Of a stretch of 64,000 nt of DNA, positions 1-8,965 are shown piece after piece. How positions within the stretch are numbered: the stretch's first letter is position 1; every line of letters begins with the position of its first letter. Under the pieces are notes generated by a model. The model was not told the origin of the DNA. It made no database searches and saw only the letters and a list, made by a program, of their open reading frames with translations. Origin of the DNA: Desertivirga xinjiangensis (GTDB lineage Bacteria > Bacteroidota > Bacteroidia > Sphingobacteriales > Sphingobacteriaceae). The stretch spans positions 124,001-188,000 of the forward strand of contig NZ_JAFMZP010000002.1 in the NCBI RefSeq assembly GCF_024436435.1, in the 5' to 3' direction. A program made the position numbers and the translations under genes.

Positions 1-1134
1 TAAGCCTGTTGCGGCACCCATCAGAGTAATCCTGAAAAAAGGCTTGTCCATTTTCAGGTTGATCATTGTTTGAATACCGAAAAGATCTCCTAAAGCCAGT
101 ATCAGCGGTACAAAACATAAAATTCGCAACACTACTGTAGCTTCAGAAAACTGAGGTCCATACAAAGCAAGAATAAGCCAGGGGGCCAAAACCCATATGC
201 CTATACCGGCTATAAGTGTGAATATCGTAATAAAGGGAGCCAGCTGCTTTACTTTAGATACGCCCTCTTGTTTTCCCTTTCCAAAGCTTTCGCCGATAAA
301 TGGAAACAGGGACAGTCTCAGCGGAAGCGAAACGAAAGTCTGAAGGATCATGATCAGCTTCCAGCCCGCAGTGTAGAATGCAACATCTTTGTTGGTTTGA
401 ACCAGGCCAAGGATAATAGTATTTGTGGTGGTATATAGTGTCACCACGATCATGGAGAAAAAAATCATTTTTTCAGTCCATAAAAGCTTAAAGATGTTCG
501 GTATTGCAATGGGCTGAATTTTAATTTTATAACGTTTTATGGCCCATAAGAATGAACCTATTCCTACCACAATTTGAGATAAGCTGGTTAACAGAGGCTG
601 AAGGATATAATCCTCCTGCTGTCTGATAAAGAAGATTAACGAGATCGTAAAAAGCAGCTTGGCAATGAAGTTAAAAATTGCCATTTGATGCAGCTCCTGC
701 ATTCCCTGGTAAAGCCAGTTAGGTGTGATTACCATGGAGAAACAGGCGAGGTAGGTATAAATAAAGAGCTTCTTTTCTGAGGCCATTTGCGGGATATAGA
801 AAAGAGTGATAACGAATATACCTGCCGAAAGCAGCAGTAATAAAGCTTTTGCAAAAAGGATCTTACTAAATATCCGGCTCCTTTCTTCTTCATCTTCACT
901 ATTAGCCGCAATTGCCCTGGTAGCTGTAAGGTCGAACCCGTAATTTATCAGCAGGCTGAAATACGTAACTATAGCTCCTGCGAAATTAATTACTCCGAAT
1001 TTGTCGGGCCCGATGATGCGGGCGATTATAGGTACAGCCAGTAAGGGCAAAAAGTTATTGGCGAATTGAACCAGACTCAAGGAAAAAAAGTTCCTGGCTA
1101 AGTTTTTTACCGGACTTGTTTTTCTAGCACTCAT
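1..1134 (-). CDS. Oligosaccharide flippase (Wzx/RfbX-like), 3' end cut off by window edge
   Basis: The reading frame is open from an ATG at 1134 down to base 1, giving 378 residues without a stop, so the C-terminus lies outside the window. The N-terminus (MSARKTSPVKNLARNFFSLS) followed by NNFLPLLAVPIIARIIGPDKFG is typical of the polysaccharide_synt flippase family, which moves lipid-linked oligosaccharide units across the inner membrane. Many hydrophobic segments follow, as expected for the usual 12 or so helices. It lies 62 bp beyond the end of the Wzc-like gene on the same strand, with a 38-bp palindrome in the gap, and belongs to the left-hand polysaccharide cluster. The exact sugar substrate cannot be read from the sequence. 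Confidence 0.88.
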   Translation of the reverse strand, partial: MSARKTSPVKNLARNFFSLSLVQFANNFLPLLAVPIIARIIGPDKFGVINFAGAIVTYFSLLINYGFDLTATRAIAANSEDEEERSRIFSKILFAKALLLLLSAGIFVITLFYIPQMASEKKLFIYTYLACFSMVITPNWLYQGMQELHQMAIFNFIAKLLFTISLIFFIRQQEDYILQPLLTSLSQIVVGIGSFLWAIKRYKIKIQPIAIPNIFKLLWTEKMIFFSMIVVTLYTTTNTIILGLVQTNKDVAFYTAGWKLIMILQTFVSLPLRLSLFPFIGESFGKGKQEGVSKVKQLAPFITIFTLIAGIGIWVLAPWLILALYGPQFSEATVVLRILCFVPLILALGDLFGIQTMINLKMDKPFFRITLMGAATGL

Positions 1135-1148
1135 ATGTTAGAATAGTT

Positions 1149-1186
1149 ATGAATTATGAGTTATGAATTCATAACTCATAATTCAT
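1149..1186. repeat. 38-bp perfect palindrome between wzc-like and flippase genes
   Basis: The two halves are exact reverse complements centred on GAATTC at 1165-1170, with no loop. The half-site is ATGAATTATGAGTTATGAA. The copies of CATAATTCA and related strings around it (to about 1198) look like further degenerate units. It is AT-rich and has no T-tract of its own, so it could be a dispersed palindromic repeat, a terminator-like hairpin or a processing site. It sits between two co-directional genes. Confidence 0.85.
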
Positions 1187-1196
1187 TATTCATAAT

Positions 1197-3551
1197 TCAA
1201 TTCGAAATAGCGAGTCTTCTTGACATATCTTTCATAACGGATTTGAAAGATGTTTTTTGGTTGTCAACATAATAACCGTATCCGTAACGATGCTCGCCCT
1301 TCATATGAACACCATTAAACACGATCTTCATTTTAGGCATTTTCTGTTCCTTACGCAGTTGCTCTATAAACTCAAGGTGAACCTTGTATGTATAATCCTG
1401 CCTTACCAGGTAGAGTGAGGCATCTGATAATCTGGATAGTATCAGGGCATCGGTTACCAGGTAAATAGGAGGTGTATCGATCAGAATATCATCGTATTCG
1501 GTACGTAACCATGCAATTAGTTCGTCGAGTTCGATCTGCTCAAGCAATTCAGAAGGATTGTCAGGCAAAGAACCAGTCCCAATCACAGACAATCCGGGAT
1601 GGATATCTGATGGCTGGATAATTTCATGTTTGTCTGCGCGACCTTGCAGATAGTCGCTCAAACCCTTGCTCTCATGCAAATTAAAGTTTTGTGCAATTTT
1701 TGGCTTACGCATGTCAAGTTCAAGGATAATGGTCTTTCTTCCTGATGCAGCTAATGTTACACCCAGGTTACTGGTTACAAAACTTTTTCCTTCGCTTGCA
1801 ATACTGGAAGTGATCAGGGTAACCCGGCCTTTATCTTTTTTATTGTGCAGATACTGGAGGTCAGTCCTGAGCGACCTGAACTGTTCACCCACCATATAAC
1901 CGCTTTTAGGCTGGATTACGATAGGAGAGTCGGATTCTTCATAAAATAATTCTGTAGAAATAGGTACATTGGTTAATATTTCAATGTCCTTGCTCGAGGT
2001 AACCCTGTTGTTCATCAGGTTTCTGCCGAATACTAAACCTGCAGGGATAAGTAGGCCTGCCAGTAATGCAAAAGTATAAGCAAGAGGTTTTTCAGTACCA
2101 TCTACATAGGCCTCATCAACAGTTTGGCTAAAGGCAAGGGTTGAAGTGTTTCCAAGCGCTGCCTCTTCGCGTTTTTGCAGCAGGTATATATATAAATTTT
2201 CTTTAATGCTTTGCTGACGTTTAATGCTTACCAATTGACGTTCGTCGCTCGGAAGTTCCTTAATAGAAGCCATAAACTTCGAGTTATAGGATTCCAGTTG
2301 ATTCCTGGTCGAAGTAAGTGAGTTTTTAATACTTCTGATATTTTCACGAATAGCCGATTTGGTTGTTGCGATCTGACCATCTAAGGTGCCGAAAATTGGG
2401 TTACCTTCAGGAGTAGTCGCCAATAGCCTTTCGCGTTGTAATTGAAGTTCATTGAGTTTATTGATCAGCGCAATTAAACCAGGATCAGATATACCCATAG
2501 TCGAGGGCGTGCTATTTGCGTCGTTACTTGCAAGGTAGCTTTCAATGCCTCTTATAATATTCAGCTGAACATTTACCTCGTTCAGGTTGGCATCGTTAGA
2601 ACGTACATTTTCAAGATAGATCTTCGATTCAGAGGAAATGTCGGTTAAACCACGGCTGCTTCTGAAACCCTCTACATCTTTCTCTACCGAATACAATTCA
2701 TCGCGTAGTGAAGCTAACCTGTCGTCGATGAATTTCAGTTCACCCTCAGACGCTTTTTGTTTTTCATTTTGCGAAAGAAGATTATACTCGCTGATCAGGT
2801 TGTTCAAAACATCTTTGCCACGCTTAACTTCTTTATCTTTCAAACTTAGTTCCACAACGGAAGCCTTTTTATTTAGCTGAGATGTACTTACAGCTTTAAG
2901 ATATTTGCTGGTTGTCATTTCCGGATCTTCGATAGTAAGTTTTATCGTTTTGCCGACGTAGTCCTTTAAGTTTTCTGTTTTGTTCAGTTTCCAGGAACCA
3001 AAGTCGTTTTTCAGGTTTTGACCGAAAGCAAATTCCTGGCTTTTTCCATCCGCATGCTTAATGATAAACTTGTCAGCATTTTTTATTTCAATATCGAAAG
3101 TTCTTTCAGTCAGCAAGTCGGTAGGCCGTGTCAGGCTAAAACGGAAAGGAGTGGTTGAGTACACATCCTCTTCGGCTAAAGTTCCGGGAGTTTCATACTT
3201 AACCCACAGCTGAAGCTTCTTGACAACTCTTTGCATCAACTCACGCGATTCAATGATTTCAATTTCATTTTCCACATTTTTGCCTCCCTGATAAGGCATG
3301 ATCATCTCTTTCAGGGCAGCTTGAGAGTTATTTGCATTTTTTTCATCTTTTATCAGGAGCTTTGCCTTTATTGAATAGGTGGGTTTAGTATATTCGAGAT
3401 AAAAGAAGGCAACGCCAATAGATAAGGCGAGGAACAATACAAATAAAGGCCAGTGGTATACATATTTTGCCACTGTGTCCTTAAGGCTCCCGGCTTCATG
3501 ATCATCCGATTGTCCAGATACAGGGGATAAAAGTATTTTTTCAGTTTTCAT
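1197..3551 (-). CDS. Polysaccharide co-polymerase / tyrosine autokinase (Wzc/GumC-like)
   Basis: The 784-residue inner-membrane protein is expected to control chain length and export of a capsular or exopolysaccharide. Two transmembrane segments (about 35-53 and 490-508) flank a large periplasmic coiled-coil Wzz/GNVR region ending in the typical RQQSIKENLYIYLLQKREEA stretch. The cytoplasmic kinase domain has Walker A (SSIASEGKS, about 582-590), A' (ELDMRKP, about 611-617) and Walker B (DDILIDTPP, about 687-695) motifs. A C-terminal tyrosine cluster (YGYGYY, about 756-761) is the expected autophosphorylation site. It follows the Wza-like gene by 15 bp, so the two are almost surely cotranscribed. 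A second Wzc paralogue lies at 39318-41564. Confidence 0.93.
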   Translation of the reverse strand: MKTEKILLSPVSGQSDDHEAGSLKDTVAKYVYHWPLFVLFLALSIGVAFFYLEYTKPTYSIKAKLLIKDEKNANNSQAALKEMIMPYQGGKNVENEIEIIESRELMQRVVKKLQLWVKYETPGTLAEEDVYSTTPFRFSLTRPTDLLTERTFDIEIKNADKFIIKHADGKSQEFAFGQNLKNDFGSWKLNKTENLKDYVGKTIKLTIEDPEMTTSKYLKAVSTSQLNKKASVVELSLKDKEVKRGKDVLNNLISEYNLLSQNEKQKASEGELKFIDDRLASLRDELYSVEKDVEGFRSSRGLTDISSESKIYLENVRSNDANLNEVNVQLNIIRGIESYLASNDANSTPSTMGISDPGLIALINKLNELQLQRERLLATTPEGNPIFGTLDGQIATTKSAIRENIRSIKNSLTSTRNQLESYNSKFMASIKELPSDERQLVSIKRQQSIKENLYIYLLQKREEAALGNTSTLAFSQTVDEAYVDGTEKPLAYTFALLAGLLIPAGLVFGRNLMNNRVTSSKDIEILTNVPISTELFYEESDSPIVIQPKSGYMVGEQFRSLRTDLQYLHNKKDKGRVTLITSSIASEGKSFVTSNLGVTLAASGRKTIILELDMRKPKIAQNFNLHESKGLSDYLQGRADKHEIIQPSDIHPGLSVIGTGSLPDNPSELLEQIELDELIAWLRTEYDDILIDTPPIYLVTDALILSRLSDASLYLVRQDYTYKVHLEFIEQLRKEQKMPKMKIVFNGVHMKGEHRYGYGYYVDNQKTSFKSVMKDMSRRLAISN

Positions 3552-3566
3552 AGGGGTATTGTGTTT

Positions 3567-4337
3567 CTAACGGGTTAATAGTACAACAACTATAGATATG
3601 GCAGATAAGAGGATGCCGATGTTTCGATAAGTGTTATCTACACTTGCATATTTATTTTTTCCGGGCTGCACATAAATAACATCATTGCTTCTTAGATAAT
3701 AATATGGTGAGGTAAATAGTTTTTTTGAAGTTAAATCTATAGGAATATACTCCCTGGTACCATTTGTTTCGCGTATAAGCATAACGTTGTCGCGAAGTCC
3801 GGTTATATTAAGGTCGCCAGCCAAGCTGATAGCTTCAGGAATGGTAATTCTTTCATTCTGCACCTGGTAAACTCCTGGCCTGGCCACATCTCCCATCACA
3901 GACACTTTAAAATTGAGGATACGAATATTTACTACAGGCTCCTTAAGATAGGTAAGTAGCTTTTTTCGGATGTTCTCACGTAGTTCTGAAGTGGTTTGGC
4001 CGGAAACTTTATAGTTTCCAATTAGCGGCAGCTGAATTTCGCCTTTCCTGTCTACCAGGTAACCTATAACAGGATTGTTATTTGTTGTTTGATTGGTTCC
4101 TGTGATGGTATGAAGGTTATAATTAAATATAGACGAAGCTTCTGGGTTAAGGCTGCTCACGCTAATACCCAGGATATCCTCAGGCTGAACAGTCAAAGAG
4201 GTATAATTGTCAATAGCCTCCTTAGAGGGAATTTTCTGATTTACATCCTGAAAGTAGGGGACCCTGTTATAAGATCCGCACGAAGTAATAAAAAGTATCA
4301 GCCCCGTTATAAAGGGTAATTGTAATTTTTGTTTCAT
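3567..4337 (-). CDS. Polysaccharide export outer-membrane lipoprotein (Wza-like)
   Basis: The 256-residue protein starts with a lipoprotein signal ending at Cys20 (FITSC). It then has a Poly_export domain (from about residue 45, LTVQPEDILGISVSSLNPEA) and an SLBB domain (VMGDVARPGVYQV, about 150-162). A C-terminal hydrophobic helix (about 239-255) resembles the membrane-spanning helix of Wza-family translocons. It is the first gene of the minus-strand wza-wzc-wzx group and is paralogous to the lipoprotein at 38500. It should form the outer-membrane pore for polymer export together with the adjacent Wzc-like kinase. Confidence 0.92.
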   Translation of the reverse strand: MKQKLQLPFITGLILFITSCGSYNRVPYFQDVNQKIPSKEAIDNYTSLTVQPEDILGISVSSLNPEASSIFNYNLHTITGTNQTTNNNPVIGYLVDRKGEIQLPLIGNYKVSGQTTSELRENIRKKLLTYLKEPVVNIRILNFKVSVMGDVARPGVYQVQNERITIPEAISLAGDLNITGLRDNVMLIRETNGTREYIPIDLTSKKLFTSPYYYLRSNDVIYVQPGKNKYASVDNTYRNIGILLSAISIVVVLLTR

Positions 4338-4808
4338 ATATAGAATTAAGTGTATGTTCGCGTTTTGGTAGAAATTGTCTGTGTTGTTAATTGTTGTTTT
4401 TGTATAAATTCATTTATTTCGTTAATATTTTTCTATTTTTTTATCAAAAGAATCAACTCACTGTATAATTAATAACTTTACGAATTGTTTTATGAAAAAA
4501 ATAAAATTTGAAATTTTTCGCGACTGATTCACAAAACTGTCGGATAATTTCTCATCATACAAATACTTTTTATCCGGATATTGTTTCGTCAGACTGCTGA
4601 AAATTTCTACACATTTGCGAATTGTTATTTTGAAGTGTATTTTTAAATAGTTGTAAATCAATAGCTTGTTCCGTTTTTAAAAACCTGGCACAGTATTCTA
4701 AAGTCACCCAATTGTAAGGGGACCTATACAAAAGAGTTAGAATTAAGTTTTAAAAAATGTAACATCCTTTTCCCTTCTTGCGTAAAGGATGCTAAGTGTG
4801 AATGAGTT
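4338..4808. other. Divergent intergenic region between wza-like and beta-helix genes
   Basis: This is 471 bp of very AT-rich sequence separating two divergently transcribed genes, so it must carry promoters in both directions, but I could not fix a convincing TAnnTTTG pair. The only structure noted is a short stem (4763-4770 with 4784-4791, 8 bp) about 18 bp before the beta-helix start codon, which would lie in its 5' leader. A 67-codon AT-rich minus-strand frame here is not believed to be a gene. Confidence 0.5.
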
Positions 4809-6269
4809 ATGAGAAAAATGAATCAAAAAATGTTATTAGTGTTTTTAGTACTTAGTACTTTTGCTTGTAAAAAAGACGCTTTAGTTGAACCTCTTGCCGA
4901 ACAGTCGGCGAGCCAGCCTGTTACAATAGAAGAAGTAGTTTCAGCTACAGCTTCGGCCGAAACTAAGACCCTGAAGGGCAATGGAACTACTGATAACAGG
5001 ACAGAGCTTCAAAAGCTTGTAAATGCCTACGCGGCGAAGAGTAAAACCTTAGTGCTTCCTAAAGGTAAGTTCTTAATATCTGATGAGATAGTATTACCAG
5101 CAAATACCTCTATAGAGGGTCAGGGCGATGCTACTGAGATTATACTTACAGGTGGATCTGCTGCAAACAGGAGAGTTTTCAAAGTGCCATCAAAGGTTAG
5201 TAATATAAAGCTTAAAAATCTTAAAATCAATGCTAACCAATCTAAAAATACCGGTGCCCAGCTGGTGGCCTTTTATGTAAGTGAAAATGTCAAAAACGTA
5301 TATTCAGAAAAAGTAACCTTTGCAGGTGGACGCGACGGTGGCGCAGTTCAGGTTAAAGGATTGAATTCTGCCCAGGTTACCCCTCTAAGCTTTATTAGCT
5401 GTAAATTTGCAGAGGCGGGACGTACTTCACTGGAACTTCGCGGAACTAAAGATGTAGTGGTTACTAACTGTGTGTTTGAAAACTGGGGCTCACAAAACCC
5501 AAACTCGCCTGCTATCCAGCTTCAGAGTCAGGATAACGTAAACGTGAAGATCACCAAAAATACATTCAATAATAAATATGGCGTTCAGTTTGCCATCGAA
5601 TGTGCCAATGCTTACGTGGTTAACTCGGTTATCTCTGATAATAAGTTGAACGATCCTAACAACCTTGGCGGTAATGGAATCTCAGGATATTTCAAAAATA
5701 CAAAGATTACCAACAACGTTATGAAAGGTGGAAAAGGGCATCAGAGAAGTGGATTAGAGATCTTTGGATCATACAATACCTTAAGCTATAATACGATAAC
5801 GGCGGGAAATATTGCAATCTCTGGCGGAAAGGCTGAAGATGGAACCGGTATAGTGATCTCCTTCAATAATGTTAAAACCAAAAATGATAATGTTTGCGGA
5901 ATCATGTTAGGTGGTGGCGGTTACAATCTCAACAATGTTAAGATCGCAAACAACATAGTAGACACCCGATTGTCGAAAGGAAATTCTTCTGCAATTATCT
6001 TAGGAACCTATGGAGCAACACGTGCTGTATCTGACATTAATATCGTGTCCAATACTTTATATACCAACGCACATTGTATCCGACTTCAGGCTTTAGCTGG
6101 TAGCAAAAACATCACTATTGAGAGAAATGCTTTTAAAGCCGGGAATACATGGTTAGGTTATATTACGAATACCTTCAGCAATATTGTAATCAAAGGCAAC
6201 ATCAATTCGCTGGCGAATAAGGGAGTAAGCTACAGTGTAGCTAGCACTCCGAAAGTGTCAGTTCAATAA
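4809..6269 (+). CDS. Secreted right-handed beta-helix lipoprotein, pectate-lyase-like fold
   Basis: The 486-residue protein has a lipoprotein signal with Cys20 (LSTFAC, followed by KK). An N-terminal pectate-lyase-3-like segment follows (DNRTELQKLVNAYAAKSKTLVLPKGKFLIS). Many Asn-rich coils of about 22-30 residues come next (for example VVTNCVFENWG, VKITKNTFNN, ITIERNAFKAGN), diagnostic of a parallel beta-helix. This fold is shared by polysaccharide lyases, hydrolases and epimerases; no catalytic signature was recognised, so substrate and reaction are unknown. It is monocistronic, ends at a strong terminator and is divergent from the wza-like gene, which suggests it may act on the exported polysaccharide. 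Confidence 0.75.
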   Translation: MRKMNQKMLLVFLVLSTFACKKDALVEPLAEQSASQPVTIEEVVSATASAETKTLKGNGTTDNRTELQKLVNAYAAKSKTLVLPKGKFLISDEIVLPANTSIEGQGDATEIILTGGSAANRRVFKVPSKVSNIKLKNLKINANQSKNTGAQLVAFYVSENVKNVYSEKVTFAGGRDGGAVQVKGLNSAQVTPLSFISCKFAEAGRTSLELRGTKDVVVTNCVFENWGSQNPNSPAIQLQSQDNVNVKITKNTFNNKYGVQFAIECANAYVVNSVISDNKLNDPNNLGGNGISGYFKNTKITNNVMKGGKGHQRSGLEIFGSYNTLSYNTITAGNIAISGGKAEDGTGIVISFNNVKTKNDNVCGIMLGGGGYNLNNVKIANNIVDTRLSKGNSSAIILGTYGATRAVSDINIVSNTLYTNAHCIRLQALAGSKNITIERNAFKAGNTWLGYITNTFSNIVIKGNINSLANKGVSYSVASTPKVSVQ

Positions 6270-6290
6270 TTTATAATATCTGGTTTATCA

Positions 6291-6324
6291 AAAGAAGCCC
6301 TGCAATTTTGCAGGGCTTCTTTTG
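6291..6324 (+). terminator. Rho-independent terminator after beta-helix gene
   Basis: A perfect stem AAGAAGCCCTGCA / TGCAGGGCTTCTT with an ATTT loop is followed by TTTG, 20 bp after the stop codon. The flanking A and T runs mean it could work in both directions. Confidence 0.88.
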
Positions 6325-6334
6325 TTTAGATCGC

Positions 6335-6365
6335 TATGCTAGCGCTCGCGTGCCGCGTGTGCTTA
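6335..6365 (+). repeat. REP-like GC-rich hairpin, copy 1
   Basis: The sequence TATGCTAGCGCTCGCGTGCC then GCGTGTGCTTA matches the unit at 12201-12231 with one difference (CTC against CAC). It can fold around a TGC loop with imperfect stems. It lies between the terminator of the beta-helix gene and the 3' end of the convergent baeRF gene. Confidence 0.75.
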
Positions 6366-6373
6366 AAAAAAAC

Positions 6374-7546
6374 TTACATCGCAAACCTCAGAAAAGCTGC
6401 AATGGGACTATCAGTAGGCATTTTTTCCCTTTCAAGGATATGAACTTCGCCTCCGTTAACTATCGTTTTTAAAATCGCCTTGTTAATAAGGCATTCATCA
6501 TCGTCTTTTTTGTTTTCGTTTATAACAATTTTATTCTCTGTGTGATCAAAAGAGCCCCAAATATGGCTGTTTTTCTCTACAAACAGATCAGAGACCTGGG
6601 CGTAATGAGCAGCAGGAACAACCTCGGTGGGCATTGTTGAAGACAAGCCATTAGCAGAATTGTCGTAAAAGTTTTTTAACGCCGTTTTTGAATATTCTTT
6701 AAAGTAAGGCGTCAACTTTTCTCTTACCTTTAGATAAAGGCTATGCCTGTCTTCATGATCGTAATTACCCTGCAGGCAAACTTCGGAAATATGTTTATAA
6801 TTTGAAATTTGCTTATATGCAGCGATCTCGTAATCTACAGCAGCCAAAACAAGCGGTACATGCTGGTTGTGCAATACTTCTGTCCAGAGGGTTTGGTCTA
6901 CCTCTCTCAGATACTGAAGCAAGTATTCCTCTTCGTCAGCAAGACCGCTGCCATGTCCATGAAAACTGGCACCTACTACAGCCCGCTCTCCGGCACCGGC
7001 ACCGGCTCTTCGGTGAGTTTGCCTCTTGTCTTTTTCTTCGAAATGAATAACATCGTTAATTCCGTATGGCAAACCCTCTACTTCCAGTTTCTTCATCTCA
7101 AACTGGTCGGCTTCATAGAACTTACAGCTGTTTTTACTGAAAACAAGCATGTAAAAACGGTGCCTTCGTTCAAGCAGCGGCATCAATTGGGTCAGAAGGA
7201 AAGTGCTGTTTACCAATAACTCTTCCTTAACCTCCAGGGACACCTGGAAATATTTGAAAAAGCCTTTGGCCATAAAGACAGCCAGACCTTGCGACTGCTT
7301 ATTCCAAAATTCTTCATCATTAAGTAGTTCAAAGGCAGGAGCCAGGATAGCTTCGATTTCCCTTAGTTCCACCCCTTTTGCAATCAGGGTGGTTTTGGCT
7401 TTTTGCAGGTTGTTTTTGAAAACGATCTGATCGTACCGTTCGTTAACAGCCAGGCCCGAACTATGAGTTGGAATATAGATACTGATACAATTATTTGCCT
7501 GGTAACTGCCAAGCTCGGTATATTCTTCTTTGGTGATTATCTCCAT
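6374..7546 (-). CDS. Bacterial eRF1-like protein (baeRF family)
   Basis: The 390-residue protein begins with ISIYIPTH and has the FHGHGSGLADEEEYLLQYLREVD segment followed by LVLAAVDYEIAAYKQISNY. These features belong to the bacterial archaeo-eukaryotic release-factor-like (baeRF) families. The family is related by fold to eRF1 domains and has been proposed to act on stalled or hibernating ribosomes, but the biochemical role is not established. A Gly/Ala-rich loop (RRAGAGAGERAVVGASFHGHG, about 179-199) sits where eRF1-like proteins carry their central loop. It is downstream of a small acidic protein by 11 bp and probably co-transcribed with it. Confidence 0.72.
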   Translation of the reverse strand: MEIITKEEYTELGSYQANNCISIYIPTHSSGLAVNERYDQIVFKNNLQKAKTTLIAKGVELREIEAILAPAFELLNDEEFWNKQSQGLAVFMAKGFFKYFQVSLEVKEELLVNSTFLLTQLMPLLERRHRFYMLVFSKNSCKFYEADQFEMKKLEVEGLPYGINDVIHFEEKDKRQTHRRAGAGAGERAVVGASFHGHGSGLADEEEYLLQYLREVDQTLWTEVLHNQHVPLVLAAVDYEIAAYKQISNYKHISEVCLQGNYDHEDRHSLYLKVREKLTPYFKEYSKTALKNFYDNSANGLSSTMPTEVVPAAHYAQVSDLFVEKNSHIWGSFDHTENKIVINENKKDDDECLINKAILKTIVNGGEVHILEREKMPTDSPIAAFLRFAM

Positions 7547-7557
7547 ATTTCTTGAAT

Positions 7558-7785
7558 TTAATTGTCCTCACTATGATCTTCTCCTTTATTCGTATGGCGA
7601 TTGCTATGTCTCACATATACGTTTGCCGCTGGCTGATCCGGGGCATCCATGTATTTGTCTGCAAGTTCATTGTCTTTATCGAGATCATTAACTGCAAAAG
7701 CATCTCTTAATCCTGCAGTCTCTTTCGGCGAGCCGGTCGGGCGGCCCTTGGGAGGAATATAGGTCCCGTTTCTGTCTTTTCCCAT
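7558..7785 (-). CDS. Small hydrophilic protein, unknown function
   Basis: The frame encodes 75 residues, highly charged and without membrane segments, starting MGKDRNGTYIPPKGRPTGSP and ending in a His/Asp/Glu-rich tail (NKGEDHSEDN). I do not recognise a family. It ends 11 bp before the baeRF start and runs in the same direction, so the two are likely an operon and may be functionally linked. Low complexity and composition suggest a largely disordered protein. The ATG at 7785 is the only sensible start. Confidence 0.65.
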   Translation of the reverse strand: MGKDRNGTYIPPKGRPTGSPKETAGLRDAFAVNDLDKDNELADKYMDAPDQPAANVYVRHSNRHTNKGEDHSEDN

Positions 7786-8060
7786 AGATATTGATTAATT
7801 AATTAAATAATTGGACATTATTAATTGTCTTTCGCTGTAAACTTTTTATACAAAAGTCCAGCCAATTTCTTTTAAGATCCATTAACACCCGGGTCTCGGG
7901 AGTTTTATTCTTAATTGTCATCATAGAATAAATTGTTCAGGTAGATGTTATTCCATAAGGGTGCCTCAATTGAATGCCAGTCTAAAATTCTAACTGTTTA
8001 AAATTGAAAGAGTTTTTAAAAAATTAACAATTTAATTATCTGAACGGGAGGGTGAGCTGG

Positions 8061-8939
8061 TTACAGATTTTGGGGTACTAAAACTACCAGCGAACGCGGT
8101 ATAATATCCACTTCAATCTCCTTTGTTTTACCAATTACCTCCCCATCGACCTGTAGGGTGGTGCTTTTTGCTGTTCTGATCTTAGCACGGTTGCAACTGA
8201 TCACTTCAACATATTCTGATGTCTGCAGAGTGCCCAGAAACATCTTCAGTGCAATAGAGAGCAGCTTTATACGGGGAAAGGGCTTAATGATCACCAGCTC
8301 AAATTTACCATCGTCAACTTTCCCTGTGGGATTTATCACAGCTCCGGTACCATATTTAGAAGCATTGGCGAATGTAAGCGACACAGCTTTCCGTACAATG
8401 TCAATTCCATCCTGGCGGATATAAAAACGATATTTTTTAATCAGGAAGATTTCATTGAACAAGTGGCGGGTGTAGGTCCATATTCCGCGTTTCGGGTCCT
8501 GGTCGAAACGTTTCACTACCCGGGCGTTTAAACCTACATCCGCAAGGTGAACGCAGATTTCGCCGTTTATTGTCAGCACATCGATGGCTCTGCGAACGCC
8601 GTTTGATATCAGACTCAGCGCCAGATCTATCTTATTACCAATACCCAGTTCCTTCGCCATCCCATTAGCCGAACCCAGCGGAATAATGAGCAGTGCGATG
8701 CCCGTGTTTTTCAAAAGTCTCGCCAGGAAATTTACAGTGCCGTCGCCACCTGCAACAGCAACAATTTCAGGCGAATATTCTTCAATCTCGGCTAAGATAT
8801 TCTCTTCATCACCCTCACGATGCAGCCGGTATATCAAAAATTCAAATCCTTGTTTTCTCGATTCTTCAGAGATAGTAGCTTCCAGGTTACCCGGATCACG
8901 TTTTCCCGATTTCGGATTGATTACAAACAATACCTTCAC
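8061..8939 (-). CDS. Diacylglycerol/lipid kinase family protein (YegS-like)
   Basis: The 292-residue protein has the DAGK catalytic domain: FVINPKSGKRD at the N-terminus and the nucleotide-binding AVAGGDGTVNFLARLL motif (about residues 61-76). The C-terminal half contains LGSANGMAKELGI and the LQVDGEVIG segment typical of YegS/BmrU lipid kinases, which phosphorylate diacylglycerol-type lipids at the membrane. The start codon is GTG at 8939. It lies 26 bp beyond the MerR gene on the same strand, so the two may be co-transcribed. Confidence 0.88.
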   Translation of the reverse strand: MKVLFVINPKSGKRDPGNLEATISEESRKQGFEFLIYRLHREGDEENILAEIEEYSPEIVAVAGGDGTVNFLARLLKNTGIALLIIPLGSANGMAKELGIGNKIDLALSLISNGVRRAIDVLTINGEICVHLADVGLNARVVKRFDQDPKRGIWTYTRHLFNEIFLIKKYRFYIRQDGIDIVRKAVSLTFANASKYGTGAVINPTGKVDDGKFELVIIKPFPRIKLLSIALKMFLGTLQTSEYVEVISCNRAKIRTAKSTTLQVDGEVIGKTKEIEVDIIPRSLVVLVPQNL

Positions 8940-8965
8940 GTAGTATGAATTGAGGTGCTTTAATA

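Noticed and set aside
4458-4661. 67-codon minus-strand ORF between the wza-like and beta-helix genes
   Set aside because: Extremely AT-rich, biased to Ile/Lys/Phe/Tyr, in a divergent promoter region and without recognisable features; typical chance frame.
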